Shown here: positions 40,620-53,483 of the stretch, in pieces
How positions within the stretch are numbered: the first letter of the stretch is position 1
Layout: the number at the start of each line of letters is the position of its first letter
Assembly (NCBI GenBank): GCA_009731375.1
Contig: BJOX01000170.1
Coordinates: forward strand, 655,872 to 719,871
DNA length: 64,000 nt
From: Paulinella micropora
Lineage: Eukaryota > Cercozoa > Imbricatea > Euglyphida
Direction: 5' to 3'
Notes under the pieces: model-generated
The model's input: the letters and a program-made list of their open reading frames with translations, nothing else
The model's database searches: none
What the model was told of the DNA's origin: nothing
Translations under genes and position numbers: made by a program

Positions 40620-41466
40620 AAGAGACATAGGACACGGAAAGGTGATAAGCTTTGAAGACTTTAAGAGAATAAGTGAACAGCTGAACAACCTGTGTATTTT
40701 GGACGATGAAACGGGAGATGTCGTGATGATGACGAAAAAGGAAGGAGAGAGAATAGCTGAGGCAGATGGACTGTTGACAGATGTGTTTTGGGCTGTAAAC
40801 GAGGTATTTCTAAAGCATGCAGCAGGCACACCACAAATCATAAGAGAGACAATCATAGAGAAACGAGCAGCTAAGAATACTCAAAGTGCGAAAGCTAAGG
40901 AAAGAGCTAAGTGGGAGTGTGAGTATAGACATAGCGAAGGACATCCAAGACCTGAGAAGACTGAAATAGCTAGGTTGCTATATGCGCTGACGAAGGGAGC
41001 AGAACCGATAGTGGTGAAAGAGGGTTTGTGTTACGACCCTGACGGCAAAGAGGACGAGTTTTACTCAGAACTGTTAGGAATAAAGGACTATGGGATACTT
41101 GACTTAGCTAAGAACCACGACAATCAATTTGCTCTTTTTATCGTGCGATCGATGCCCCACCTTATGAAGATATGGCATGAGGTAGAAGCGAGAGGGGTTA
41201 CACTGAACGCATATTTGCGCAAGTTACAGTCAGGAGATGCACACAAGTTCTTCAGCCCAGAACAGGCAGCATTGAGGAAGAAGGAGTTTGACAGGAAGAG
41301 ACGGGAGATAGACGGACACTCAGACATAGAGGAGGATGACGAGTTTGATCCGGAAAACCTAGAACACTCTAGAACCTCTGAGGAGATGAGGTCAGGAATT
41401 CCCATAAGCTTCAAATCATATTGCGAAGCGCGAGAAGAGCTTGATTGGATGTATGAGGAGAGATGA
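40620..41466 (+). CDS. Copia-internal ORF of unknown function
   Basis: This is an intact frame of about 280 codons after the (CA)n repeat. It contains ISFEDFKRISEQLNNLCILD, a Lys/Arg-rich helix, KTEIARLLYALTKGAEPIVV, and an acidic end with ELDWMYEER. Its place between gag and protease suggests part of the Gag-Pol polyprotein. No motif is recognised. Confidence 0.4.
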
Positions 41467-42013
41467 GAGAGAGAGAGAGAGAGAGAGGAAGGACAGAATC
41501 CAAAAGAAAGAGAATGAGGAGGAAGAGGAGCAAGATCACAATCTCCTGGTAGACGATAGCGAGACGGTAGGACACAAGAAAAAGATGATAGTTCAAGGCA
41601 GCGGATCGTCAAGGGATATAGCATGTACACCGCACATCTTACACAACGTCCGAGAGATCGAACCCGTTACTAATAGCTTAGTCACCGGAAACGGAGAGAG
41701 TGTAGTGCGAAACATGGGGAAAGCGCGGTTGACAAGAATAGATGGATCGGGAAAGCCAGTTTTGGTAAAGAAAGATATGTTGTTAGACAACAGGGTGCCA
41801 GTCAACATTATGTCCACTGGAAACATGGGCCACAATCACCACAGATCTATCATTCACCAGAATGGGCAACTACTAGTAATCCTAAAACACCCCATAAGGA
41901 TTAAAGAGAGTGACGTGATCGTGAGGGGAGACTTAGGCCTGGCATGCTCTATCGCTGGGACCATGAAAAGGACAAACCCCTCAACACAAACGAACGTTAC
42001 AACCCCAAAGTGA
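41441..42013 (+). pseudogene. Copia protease-like region
   Basis: After a (GA)n stretch the frame gives MIVQGSGSSRDIACTP, VTGNGESVVRNMGKARL and ILDN/MLLDNRVPVNIMSTGNM, which follows the layout of copia aspartic proteases (active site, GNG strand, VP.L..NL.S). The catalytic Asp of D-S-G is not present in the QGSGSS segment. The frame ends at TGA 42,011. Confidence 0.55.
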
Positions 42014-42058
42014 AAGAGAGGAAGAAGAAGACGGGGTAGACGGGGCGGGAATCCCCAT

Positions 42059-42093
<35 letters not shown>

Positions 42094-43162
42094 GAACAAG
42101 CAAGCGAGAGTAAGTGAGAACGAGGAAACCAGAGGCAGCGTTTTATATGCTATGTATCCTGAGAAAGGTAAGAAGGGTAAACCGGTTGACATTTACGTCA
42201 TACATCAGTGTAGTGGTCATAAAGCATTACCAAAGACCTATGCATTAGGCAAGGCAATGGGTAGAAAAGTGACAGGAAGCGAGGATAGAGTTAGATTTTG
42301 CGAAGCCTGTATGATGGGAAAAGCTATAGCTAAAGTGTTACCCCGATTTAAGGTTAATAGAATTAGGAGAGCGAGTTACCCTTGTTAGATTTTACATGTA
42401 GATACTTCCGGACCTTGGGCGGTCATGTCAATTCACGGTAAGTACTATAAATTTTGCGTTACAGATGATTACTCGGGGTACATCAAAGATTATTATTTAC
42501 GTTACAAGAACGAATTTGTTGACTGTTTAAAGCAAGCGGTAGCGTGGTTTGAGAGGCAGACAGGGAAGAAAGTCAGACAGATTACTTGCGACAATGAGTT
42601 CGATGTCCCAACTGAAATTATAGAGTGGTGGAAACCCCTACAATTCATTTGGAAGACTAGTGCTCCAGGTGATAAAGATAGCAACCCCATAGCTGAGAAG
42701 GTCAACGACATCACACCCGGACCAGCCCGGGCCATGCGATATGAGGCTAACTTGCCACCCCAGTTTTGGGCGGAAATGGAACACACAGCCACAACCTTGC
42801 ACAACATTCTACCAGCCACGACAGGACCTAGGAAAGGAACCTCACCTTTTTAGCAATGTCTGGGCTACATGCCAGCTATCCGACAACTTAAGCCTATAGG
42901 ATGTTTAGGTGTAATGTATACAGGAAAGCAGATAGGCAAAGGCAACTATAGGGGAAAGCGCGGGATGTTACTTGGATACGATGTATTTAAGGAACTATAC
43001 CGAGTTTGGGATGGTCGTAAGGTCATCACAAATGTGCGTAATGTACGCGTTAACCCCAATGTAGTTGGCAAGGATGCTCACCCACCCAGAGAAGTTAGAT
43101 GGGACGACGAAGAATCTGAGGGGGAGAGTAGTGACACCGTACAGCTAGAACAGCGGCGTTAG
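42014..43162 (+). pseudogene. Copia integrase (zinc, catalytic core and C-terminal parts)
   Basis: A (GA)n run at 42,062-42,092 precedes HQCSGHKAL...CEACMMGKA, the HHCC zinc domain. After an in-frame TAG (42,386) the core shows LHVDTSGPW, ITCDNEF and NPIAEKVN, the D, D and E positions. After another TAG (42,851) the frame gives IGCLGVMY, KRGMLLGYD and YRVWDGRKVI, the integrase C-terminal region. All three parts lie in the same reading frame. Confidence 0.85.
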
Positions 43163-43712
43163 ACGAACCCGAACTTAAAGATGAGGGGGAGTTAGACAAA
43201 CATGAGGAGTTACAGGAAGAAAAAGACATTCACCGTCCAGATTCCGGTCTCCCATCAGAGTCGAAGGTAGAACTAGCTGACGACAAGGATGATGGGGCAA
43301 CACCCGTCACATCGTTAGAGGCGCAAAGCCCCGAAGCAGACCACCCTAGTAGGAGGTACGTAGAGGGAGACGCGCCCACTAAGGGCCTCACTTGGGAGCA
43401 AAGTGACAAAATCACATCAGCTAACATAGTGAGAGGGAAACGAGAAGCAAAGGTTAGGACACCAGTTACACAACCACCTCCAGAAAAGAAGGCAGCAGTA
43501 AAAGCAGCTACATTGACAGGAGAGAGAGAGTTAGTGTGCCGGGAGTAGCTTTCGGAGAAGAATGGGCAAAGGAAGAATATGGAGACAACTGGCAATAAGT
43601 TAAGAGAGAAGGAAAAGTCTTAGAACCATGCGAGAAGGGAGAGAGACTTAAAGTCCGTAAGACGCGTAAGCCCAGTCACTTCGTAATCTTTGACGACGGT
43701 CAAGTAGAAAAG
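43163..43712 (+). pseudogene. Copia integrase-RT linker, frame-shifted
   Basis: After a frameshift near 43,150 a frame of acidic residues (DEPELKDEGELDKHEELQEE) runs to a TAG near 43,547. It corresponds to the variable linker between integrase and reverse transcriptase. Confidence 0.5.
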
Positions 43713-44940
43713 ATGTTAGATAGCGAAATTAGAAAGTATCGGATAGGTAGGATAAGACCCGTCGGAGAACTCGAGCATCCCGAGATGTCCGCAGAAAGCC
43801 TCGTAGAGGATCAAACCACTGCGTTACTGTACCTGACATTGAAGGTACCAAAGGCAATCGTTAATGAGGGATTAACTGCGAAAGAGTTGAAAGCAGGAAT
43901 GGATAAAGAGATGGAAGCTCTAAAGTCTTTTAACACTTACACGTGGGTAAGCCCTACGGAAGCGAAAGAAAAAGGAGTAAAAGTAGTGAGACTAACATGG
44001 GTACATGAAGTCAAACTAGACGAAAAGAGACGTAAGTTCATTAAGTCAAGGTTAGCTTTGCGGGGAGATATGCTAGACCAGGAGTTAGCAGATCAATTGT
44101 TCGTACCCTGCGCCGCGCATCGCTCATTACTCTTTTTGTCTAAGCTTGCAGCATGGCATGGACATAAGCTATACGACATAGACTTCAAAAATGCTTATCT
44201 AAATGCACGAATGCATGATCCTATTTACGCTTATGCACCCGATGGGATAGACAGTGAAGAGCATGAAGGCATGATGTGGAGAGTAGATGGAGCTCTGTAT
44301 GGCGCGCCGCAAGCTGGTAGGAGATGGTATGAGATCTTAGCCCCTAAGTTAGAGGAATTAGGATTCAGGTTACTAGACTCTGATTTATGTATGTTCGTTG
44401 AAAAAGATAAGCCGATAAGAGATGCTATCATTAGTATTTTTCATGTAGATGATCTTATTTTCTCAGCTCCTAACGAACAAGCGTATGACCGTTTCGCTAG
44501 TAAACTAGAAAAGTTTTATCCTCTTAAGCGTTTGGGAGTGGCTAAGGAGTTTAAAGGGATAGAGATAGTTCAGGAAGGAGGACGCATTTTATTGCATCAA
44601 AATAAGTATCAGAAACAGATTTTAAAGGATGTAGGATATGCCGATGTCAGACCAGTTAGTACTCCTAGTGCAGAACATGAGCCCGAACCTAGGGCAGAGA
44701 CAAGCGCACTTAGAAAGCATTCAATTCCTAGTCTGGTAGGTAAACTTTTGTTTCGAACTAAGATGACACGTCCAGATGCAGATCAAGCACTGAATACAGC
44801 TAGCATGATGCAAACAGTAAATCCAGGTTTTGCCTATGCTCTACTAGGTAGGATCTTCAGATATCTGAAAAGTTCGTATCGCGGTATTGCATTTCACGGA
44901 CCTAAATCGTTGCAAGAAGGAAGACGTACCCCAAGATTAC
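43713..44940 (+). pseudogene. Copia reverse transcriptase (RVT_2)
   Basis: The open frame runs 43,713-45,005. It includes AGMDKEMEALKSFNTYTWV, VVRLTWVHEVKLD, KLYDIDFKNAYLNA (first catalytic Asp), ALYGAPQAGRRWYE and FHVDDLIF, the YVDD-type motif with His in the first position. HQNKYQKQILKDVGY and PSLVGKLLF follow. The reading leaves the frame near 44,930, where RNase H continues in another frame. Confidence 0.9.
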
Positions 44941-45420
44941 TTTGTGGCCAGATGCTGCGCATAAGGTCTGTAAGAAAATCGGAAAGTCACGTACAGGTTA
45001 TGTAGTGCTTTGGGGTGGAGACCCGGTAGCTTGGTTATCGAAACGACAGACTAGAATTACACTAAGTTCTAATGATGCGGAAATTTTCGCAGCAGCAGAG
45101 TGCATACGGGAAGGATTGGCTATCAGACACATCACAGAAGAGTTAGGTATAGCACAGAAAGGGCCGATAGAGCTTTATGAAGATAATGCACAGACTATCT
45201 TAGCAGCAGAGAGGGGAATGTCAGGACCACGTACTAAACACTTACCCTTAGAACTGCATTTCATTCATCATGCACAGAGAGACAATTAGATTAAGTTTGT
45301 AAAGGTAGGAACTAAGAAACAAAATGGAGACATACTAACCAAATATGTTCCTCAAGATCAATTCGAATATCTCGTTAGTAAATTTATGGTAACACTTGAT
45401 CCATATCTCAAGTCTGCAAA
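44935..45420 (+). pseudogene. Copia RNase H
   Basis: DAAHKVCKKIGKSRTGYVV, WLSKRQTRITLSSNDAE and ELYEDNAQTI carry the D, E and D positions of RNase H. The frame differs from the RT. A TAG at 45,287 precedes IKFVKVGTKKQNGDILTKYV, the usual C-terminal DILTK segment. Confidence 0.85.
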
Positions 45421-45951
45421 CTCACGCAAATTTACGCAAAGCCAACTTATGTTGTTCTTTTGTGAGTGTTCTCTCTATGAAGTGTGCAGGAAGTATTTTG
45501 CGCAGGTAGTTGAGCGGCATCTTTTGGCGTTGTTCCCATCGAAGTGAAAGTCGAGTGTGAATGTGAAGCGCGTGGATCGACCGAGCCACCATCGGTCACC
45601 TTGCAACGAGAGCGGGAAAGGACTTGAGCGATCGGAGCCGACTGTACATCGAGTAGTTGTATTATGGCGGAATGGTATTATTTAGTAATTATATGTGACT
45701 CAGCGAGTCAGTAATGTAATTTAGTTACGTAGGAGTATGGCAAACTTTTTGGACCTATGAGGAAGCCTTAATCGACTTGATCGAGATGTCAACTAGACAA
45801 CGAGGCGGCAACGGCGGACTTAAAGTGTTGGTAATTTACGAGTTTTGTGACAGAACACCATTTCATTACTAATGGGAATGGAGGCCATTATCACATTTGT
45901 AATAGTTATTAATCGTAGACGTATTGATTGGTAATTTACAATATCGACATA

Positions 45952-45966
45952 GAACTAAGGGGGAGC
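45952..45966 (+). promoter_or_regulatory. Polypurine tract of the copia element
   Basis: AACTAAGGGGGAGC stands directly before the 3' LTR and would prime plus-strand synthesis. Confidence 0.75.
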
Positions 45967-46310
45967 GTTGGTAGGACAACTACGTTTTTACTTTTAGTAA
46001 TTGCTTTGTGACTGGGGAGTAATTTATTCGTATAGTAGAATGACAGTATAGTTCTAGTCAATTATTGTAACGGACGTAACGGTCCATATTGGCATTCAGG
46101 ATTGGACACCGTGACCATTGAGTAATAATCAAGTTACAGTCGTGCGGACTTTATTTCGGTTTCATTATTACCTTTGAGTTGTCAGTTCTGCTATCTACGT
46201 GCGGATTAAAAGTGTCGATTGGTATCGTGGCTTCTAACGGAGTCTCTCAGCAAACAGGCGTGTAAGGTATTAGCCGGGTCTGTGAGTGACAGGGTATATA
46301 CCTAATCAAC
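45967..46310 (+). repeat. Copia 3' LTR
   Basis: It begins GTTGGTAGGACAACTACG and ends CCTAATCAAC. Compared with the 5' LTR it carries several 1-5-bp indels and a handful of substitutions. Confidence 0.9.
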
Positions 46311-46910
46311 GGATGTCTCTGAATGATGTTAATGACTCTTCGAGCCAACATAAACAGTCCTGAATATTAACTTCATACCACGGCACGGTCACGTGCGCCG
46401 GGCCACTGCAATAAAACAGACTCTGTCACATGATTGTAACTTGACTCACTTGAAGTTCATTGAAAAATCGTGCCAGTGGCCAGATGATATTAGGTGACTG
46501 AACTAGTGATAGTATTAATTTTTTTCCAGTCAAACTTGTGCCGGAATAGGCCGGGAGCTGAGGCTCGCCGGACTAGAATGAATCCTGCCTTATAGTTTTT
46601 GTTTGAAACTTGAAAAATTTATTTAGTGATATTGATAGTATATATTAAATAAAACCTGCGATGCCGCGCTAAAAAATGAAGTCATCAATTTATATAATAA
46701 TATTAAATAACCACACAATAATTTAATATTTATTCAAGTAGAAATTTATAAATATTTTTTGTACTAAGATTACTAGTACGTTGACTCGAAGTTTTTCCCT
46801 GCTCGGCGTGCATTGCAGTGGTGGGCCGGTTAGCTGACTAGTAGTGTGACTAGGACGGTACGATCCGCCCGAAAACGTGCTTCGGAATAATCATACTTTT
46901 TGTCAGAAGT
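46311..46910. other. AT-rich sequence right of the copia element
   Basis: I see no ORF, repeat or motif in this stretch. Confidence 0.5.
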
Positions 46911-46911
46911 A

Positions 46912-46912
46912 C

Positions 46913-46954
<42 letters not shown>

Positions 46955-46987
46955 AAGTAGTAGTAGTAGTAGTTGTAGTAGCTAGTG

Positions 46988-47018
<31 letters not shown>

Positions 47019-47061
47019 CAGTAGCAGTAGTAGTAGTAATAGTAGCAGTAGCAGTTAGTAG

Positions 47062-47118
<57 letters not shown>

Positions 47119-47131
47119 CAGTAATAGTAGC

Positions 47132-47186
<55 letters not shown>

Positions 47187-47190
47187 ATAG
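46912..47190. repeat. (TAG)n microsatellite
   Basis: About 280 bp of TAG trinucleotides with GCAG and AATAG variants. Confidence 0.97.
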
Positions 47191-47516
47191 TAGGCAAAGA
47201 GCGGATGTTTCACGTGTTTCAGTTGCTTAGGTGCTAAGAATGAAAAGTGAAGAGAAATCAGGGCTGTGGTGTGTGTGTAGGAGGGGGCAGGTAGGAGGTC
47301 GGATCGGCTGGTACATCTATCTACAATATATGGAGAAGAGGCAGGCTCCGGGAGCCCGAGTTCGCTTCCGAGTGTGTGTGAGCAATTAGAAAACACGATT
47401 TCAATGTCACGAAAAGTAATTGCGATAAAAATACTGCTGGAAGTAGTAAGTGGTACTGATGGATGGGCACGAAACAATGAAACGACTAGCATAGAAGCAG
47501 GGCGTATGTTGCCGGC

Positions 47517-47690
47517 TATATCTATATCTATATCTATATCTATATCTATACCTATACCTATACCTATACCTATATCTATACGTATATCTATATCTATATC
47601 TATATCTATATCTATGTATATATCTATATCTATACCTATATCTATACATCTATATCTAAGCTTATATCTATATCTATATCTAAGCTTACA
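47517..47690. repeat. (CTATAT)n hexanucleotide microsatellite
   Basis: About 170 bp of CTATAT with CTATAC and AAGCTT variants. Confidence 0.97.
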
Positions 47691-49480
47691 CCTGCGGGGA
47701 TGCAAGTACGAGCAAGTGAAATAAAACCCGGATCTACACGGAATTCCATGCAGAGATAGTAAAAGGTATTTAAGAACAAGATACACATGAATTTCCGTGT
47801 TTCTGGAGGACGTAAGTCACTCGAAACTAGTGTTGTTGCCTAGCAACTATCGTAGATTTCCAAGTTTTTGCAAGGAATGAAGGTTAGAAACACACATAAA
47901 AAAGGTGGAGGTGGCTGAAAATGACACAAAATCATAGTTAACATGTAATCAATGGCTTTGAAACAAAAACACAGCAAAGTAACTATTTTTTCACAGTGTC
48001 GGTAGGTGGTGAGTGGGAGAATTGTCTGTTCCTAACTAGCCCACCAGTTGGTACGCAGGGGCATGAATTTGTGTGCTCCTACAGCTCTCACAAGCAAGCT
48101 GGAGACATGCGATCATCTTATAAGTAAGAATAAGTGCACGGGGAGCCTCGCTGAAGGATCCCTCACGAGCACAGAGGCTGCAAGGGCGGTAGGTGGGAAG
48201 CAGGGCACCTAGCTGCCTTGCCCACCTCACACATGTACCACCATTCAACTTCAACTAAACACTCGAAGAAGTTTGTTGGGGCCCTGGAGAAGGGGTCTGC
48301 CATAGGACTAGGGCAGAGGCCACCCGCACACTACACCAGACCTCGGTGAGTCTCAGACCATCTATGACCTACCAAAAACACTAAGAGGAAATTCCAAGGT
48401 CGACTGGCGCGAGAGCACAAGGGGCTGCTGCGTCGGACAAGAAGAAAATTTATTGTAATTCACCTCCCCTAACTTTTGGTACATCTCTCATGGGAAAGCT
48501 CGAGATGTGTGACACAACCACCGACCGACTATCCACTACCCCCGATTCACAAGACTCTTCTTACCGATCCCATTCTGACTCAAATAAAAAGAGCTGAACA
48601 TTCTGCGTCCAGACCTCAGCTTTCGATTCCACCAAAAACCTCGAGCTCTGCAAACCATGCACTCTTCAACGAGAAAGCCTCCCTTCTGCTCCAAGAGTCC
48701 AATTCACCCAGGGAAAAGTGCAGAAAAGCTCGCTTTTGGGAAAACTCACCTCTTGTTAGTATCGGGTAAGCAGTGCCACCAGCTGGGCCGAACTTTGAGT
48801 GAACCCCCGTTTCGCGCGGCGGTTTTGATGGCTTCCGAAGGCCAATTCAGCCTTTTTTCGAAACAGGTGTCCAAACAGACTTGCTCGTGTCTTCGCAACT
48901 TCTGTCCGCCTGAAAATGATGGCGCTGCAGTCAGCCAGACAGCAATCCAACCAGCAGTCCAGCAGTCCAAGCAGCAGAAAGAAACAAAGAACGAACCTAA
49001 AGAGAATTTCGAGCAAATGAAATGACGAGCTCGAAATGAAAAAAACCAAAGTATTATCGAAAAAAAAAAAAAAAAAAAGAATGTGAATGAACAGAAAACA
49101 AACAGCAAGAAGGAAAGAAAGAAAGTGCCACGAAAAAAAAACACACACACAAAAAGGAAGGGGGGAAAAAGAAAAGAAAGGAAAAGAAAAACTTCTTCCC
49201 CTCTAAGCCGATTCTTTCCCAGCAATTTTCCCCCTTCACTCACTTCCTCTCTTCTACCAATTTTTGATCAGTTAGGACTTGACAGTTAGAGGTAGAAGGA
49301 ACCTGCCCTGGGCGTTGTCGCTTGCGCCTTGTCTGTTGTCGTTTGCTTTCCTCGTTTGCTATGTGCTTTTTCTTTCATGTGCAATGTTCTAAGGCCTTTC
49401 TCAATCAACCCCAAGAGATATTATTATTGTTGGTTGGTGTGCCTGAAGCCGGGATTAAAGTGTTTTTTTTTTTTTTTTTT
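47691..49480. other. Unassigned sequence upstream of the patatin-like gene
   Basis: ORFs at 48,476-48,769 and 48,657-49,025 (+) and overlapping minus frames have no recognisable motif. A-rich stretches (49,058-49,078 and 49,128-49,190) follow. The segment 48,030-48,440 looks like unique sequence of uncertain nature. Confidence 0.3.
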
Positions 49481-49517
49481 CCCTTCCCAGCCAAACACCA
49501 GGCAGTCTTGATCAAAA

Positions 49518-49812
49518 ATGGAAGGAAGGAAGGAAAGAAAGGAAGGAAGGATGGAAAGGAAGGAAGGAAAGGAAGGAAGGAAAGGAAGGAAGGAAGGAAG
49601 AAAGGAAGGAAAGGAAGGAAGGAAGAAAGAAAGGAAAGAAAAGAAAAGGAAAGGAAAGAAAGAAAGAGAGAACGTAAGAAAGAAAGAAAGAAAGAAAGAA
49701 AGAAGAAAGAAAGAAATCAAGAAAGAAAGAAAGAAAGAAAGAAAGAAGAAAGAAAGAAAGAAAGAAAAAAAAGAAAGAAAAGAAATTAAAGAAAGAAAGA
49801 AAGAAAGAAAAG
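49518..49812. repeat. (GGAA)n/(GAAA)n purine microsatellite
   Basis: About 290 bp of tetranucleotide purine repeats, shortly before the proposed start of the patatin-like gene. Confidence 0.98.
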
Positions 49813-49896
49813 CAATACAGACAGTTGGCCTGCCTACCGCTTCGTATCATTAATGCAGGCTGACTTGCCTCACCGCTTCATATCCTTAATTAAAAA

Positions 49897-49948
49897 ATGG
49901 TGGTGATGGGAGCTTCCTTCAACTCTAAGCCCGGTGCGCATCTCCCTT

Positions 49949-49980
<32 letters not shown>

Positions 49981-52900
49981 CTCTCTCCTCTCTCATTCTC
50001 TCCTCTCTTTCTCCTCCTGTTCGTGTTTCTTCTTCTTCTTCTTCTTCTTCTTCTTCTTCTTCTTCTTCTTCTTCTTCTTCTTCTTCTTCTTCTTCTTCTT
50101 CTTCTTCTTCTTCTTCTTCTTCTTCTTCTTCTTCTTCTTCTTCTTCTTCTTCTTCTTCTTCTTCTTCTTCTCCTCCTCCTCCTCCTCCTCGCCTCCTCCT
50201 CCTCCACTCATCCTCCTCCACTCATCCTCCTCTCATCCTCCTCTCATCCTCCTCCTCCTCCTCCTCTTCTTCTTCTTCCTCCTCCTCCTCCTCCTCCTGC
50301 TGTTCCTCCTCCTCCTGCTGTTCCTCCTCCTCCTCCTCCTGCTGTATGTATGTGTGTGTGTGTATGTGTATGTGTATGTATGTATGTATGATGTATGTAT
50401 GTCTGTATATATGTATGTATGTATGTGTGTATATATGTATGCATGCATGCATGTATGTATGTATGTATGTATGTATGTATGTATGTATGTATGTATGGAT
50501 GGATGCATGCATGCATGCATGCATGTATGTATGTATGCATGCATGAATGTATGCATGAATGTATGTATGTATGTATGTTTGTATGTATGTATGTTTGTAT
50601 GTATGCATGCATGTATGTATGTATTTATGTATTATATATTTATGTATACGTATACCTGTATGTATGTAGGTATGTATGTATATATCTATGTTTGTATCGT
50701 ATGAATGTTCATGTAGGGACAAGCAAAGTGCATGGTGTCGACGATGAGCCTCACTATGCCAAGTCGAAGGCGCGGGCCCATCGGTCATTTTGCCTTGCCT
50801 TGCCTTGCCTTGCCTTGTCTCACTATGCCAAGTCGAAGGCGCGGGCCCATCGGTCATTTTGCCTTGCCTTGCCTTGCCTTGTCTTGCCTTGCCTTGCCTT
50901 GTCTTGCCTTGCCTTGCCTTGTCTTGCCTTGCCTTGCGTTGTCTCACTATGCCAAGTCGAAGGCGCGGGCCCATCGGTCATTTTGCCTTGCCTTGCCTTG
51001 CCTTGCCTTGTCTTGCCTTGCCTTGCCTTGCCTCACTATGCCAAGTCGAAGGCGCGGGCCCATCGCTCATTTTGCATTGCCTTGCTTTGCCTTGCCTTGC
51101 CTTGCCTTGCCTTGCCTTGTCTTGCCTTGCCTGGCCTTGCCTCACTATGCCAAGTCGAAGGCGCGGGCCCATCGGTCATTTTGGCTTGCCTTGCCTTGCC
51201 TTGTCTTGTCTTGCCTTGCCTTGTCTTGCCTTGCCTCACTATGCCAAGTCGAAGGCGCGGGCCCATCGGTCATTTTGCCTTGCCTTGCCTTGCCTTGCCT
51301 TGTCTTGTCTTGTCTTGCCTTGTCTTGCCTTGCCTTGCCTTGCCTCACTATGCCCAGTCGAAGGCGCGGGCCCATCGGTCATTTTGCCTTGCCTTGCCTT
51401 GCCTTGTCTTGCCTTGCCTTGCCTTGTCTCACTATGCCAAGTCGAAGGCGCGGGCCCATCGGTCATTTTGCCTTGCCTTGTCTTGCCTTGTCTTGCCTTG
51501 CCTTGCCTTGCCTTGTCTTGTCTTGCCTTGTCTTGCCTTGTCTTGTCTTGCCTTGTCTCACTATGCCACGTCGAAGGCGCGGGCCCATCGGTCATTTTGC
51601 CTTGCCTTGCCTTGCCTTGTCTTGTCTTGCCTTGCCTTGTCTTGTCTTGCCTTGCCTTGCCTTGTCTCACTATGCCAAGTCGAAGGCGCGGGCCCATCGG
51701 TGATTTTGCCTCACCAATGCTATTTTCTCCCATTTTCTTGCCTCACTATTGCGTTCCCCCCNNNNNNNNNNNNNNNNNNNNNNNNNNNNNNNNNNNNNNN
51801 NNNNNNNNNNNNNNNNNNNNNNNNNNNNNNNNNNNNNNNNNNNNNNNNNNNNNNNNNNNNNNNNNNNNNNNNNNNNNTGTCCTGTCTTGTTTTGTCTTGT
51901 TTTGTCGTGTTTGTTTTTTGCATTGTCTTGTCTTGTCTTGTCTTGCCTTGCCTTGTCTTGTCTTGTCTTGCCTGTCTTATCTTGCCTTGCCTAGCCTTGT
52001 CTTGCCTTGCCTTGTCTTGTCTTGTCTTGCCTTGCCTTGCCTTGTCTTGTCTTGTCTTGTCTTGTCTTGTCTTGTCTTGCCTGTCTTATCTTGCCTTGCC
52101 TGGCCTTGTCTTGCCTTGCCTTGCCTTATCTTGCCTTGCCTTGCCTTGTCTTGTCTTGCCTTGCCTTGCCTTGTCTTGTGTCTTGTCTTGTCTTGCCTTG
52201 CCTTGCCTTGCCTTGTCTTTCTTGTCTTGTCTTGTCTTGTTTTGCCTTGCCTTGCCTTGTCTTGTCTTGTCTTGTCTTGCCTTGCCTTGTCTTGTCTTGT
52301 CTTGTCTTGTCTTGTCTTGTCTCGCCTTGCCTAGCCATGCCGTGCTTTCCCTTCCCTGGTCTTGTCTTGTCTAGTCTTGTCTAGTCCTGTCATATCCTGT
52401 CTGCTCTATCGTCTTCAGTCATCGCTGGTACTCGGCGAATTGTCCTGCAACTGAAGGCGTCAACAAGCAAGGCCTCAGCATGCGAGTACATCACGCCTAC
52501 CTACCTACCTACCTACCTACCTGCCTACCTACCTACCTACCTACCTACCTACCTACCTACTACCTGCCTACCTACCTGCCTGCCTACCTGCCTACCTGCC
52601 TACCTACCTACCTGCCTACCTACCTACCTGCCTACCTACCTACCTACCTACCTACCTACCTGCCTACCTACCTACCTACCTACCTACCTACCTGCGTCCC
52701 ACCCTCTCTACCTACCTACCTATCTCCCTATCGCCTTGTTTATGCGTCGTTAATTTATGCATGCATCTATGTATGTATGTATGTATGTATGTATGTATGT
52801 ATGTGTGTACGTGTGTATGTATGTATGTATGTATGTATGTATGTATCTATTTATGTCTGCATGTATGCATGTTATTATGCATGTATGCATGTATGTGTAT

Positions 52901-53045
52901 GTTAGGTGTTTGAGTTGGTCTTGATTCTGTATTACTATTTGGCTTACTTTCCTGGTCTCTCTCTCTCTATATATATAATATATATATATATATGTATATA
53001 TATATATGTATATCCTTTCCTCGCCGTTTCTATCTATCTATCTAC

Positions 53046-53093
<48 letters not shown>

Positions 53094-53225
53094 TCTATCT
53101 ATTCTATCTATCTACCTATCTGCTGTCAGTGGCCTGTTCGGATGTGAATGTTTTGGCCACGTAGCCTAACCAACCTACACCTTTAACCTACTTATTTATC
53201 TATCCATCTATCCATCCATCCTACC

Positions 53226-53272
<47 letters not shown>

Positions 53273-53427
53273 CTAGATTGCCTTTTTCTTCAACGTCCTT
53301 CCTCCTCTTCTTTTTTCCAGAACACAGTCTACCCGTGATTCCCACCGGACACATGCACAGTACACAAATTACTGTTTGATGTGAAACTGCGTTCCTTTGC
53401 AAGGACTACATTCCTTTGCGACATCTC

Positions 53428-53483
<56 letters not shown>

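Larger units (their letters stand above)
37775..46310 (+). mobile_element. Ty1/copia LTR retrotransposon, full length but frame-broken
   Basis: Two direct LTRs (37,775-38,107 and 45,967-46,310) bracket gag, a protease-like region, integrase, reverse transcriptase and RNase H in the Pseudoviridae order (IN before RT). A polypurine tract (AAGGGGGAGC) abuts the 3' LTR. The LTRs differ by about ten substitutions or small indels, so the insertion is not recent. No convincing 5-bp target duplication: flanks are GATGAC before and GGATGTC after. Coding is interrupted by several frameshifts and in-frame TAG codons, so the copy is unlikely to be autonomous. At 8.5 kb it is larger than typical copia elements, because the region between gag and protease is expanded. 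Confidence 0.9.

Noticed and set aside
48476-49025. Protein-coding gene
   Set aside because: The overlapping short ORFs are Ser/Lys-rich without motif, conserved start or splice support.
50749-51712. CRISPR-like array of conserved units and variable spacers
   Set aside because: Spacers are only CCTTG/TCTTG repeats of different length, the genome is eukaryotic, and the unit is an exon edge; this is a minisatellite.
50734-52384. ORFs up to 659 codons rich in Leu-Pro-Cys
   Set aside because: They come from the 5-bp CCTTG repeat, which cycles through three open frames, and pass through N runs.
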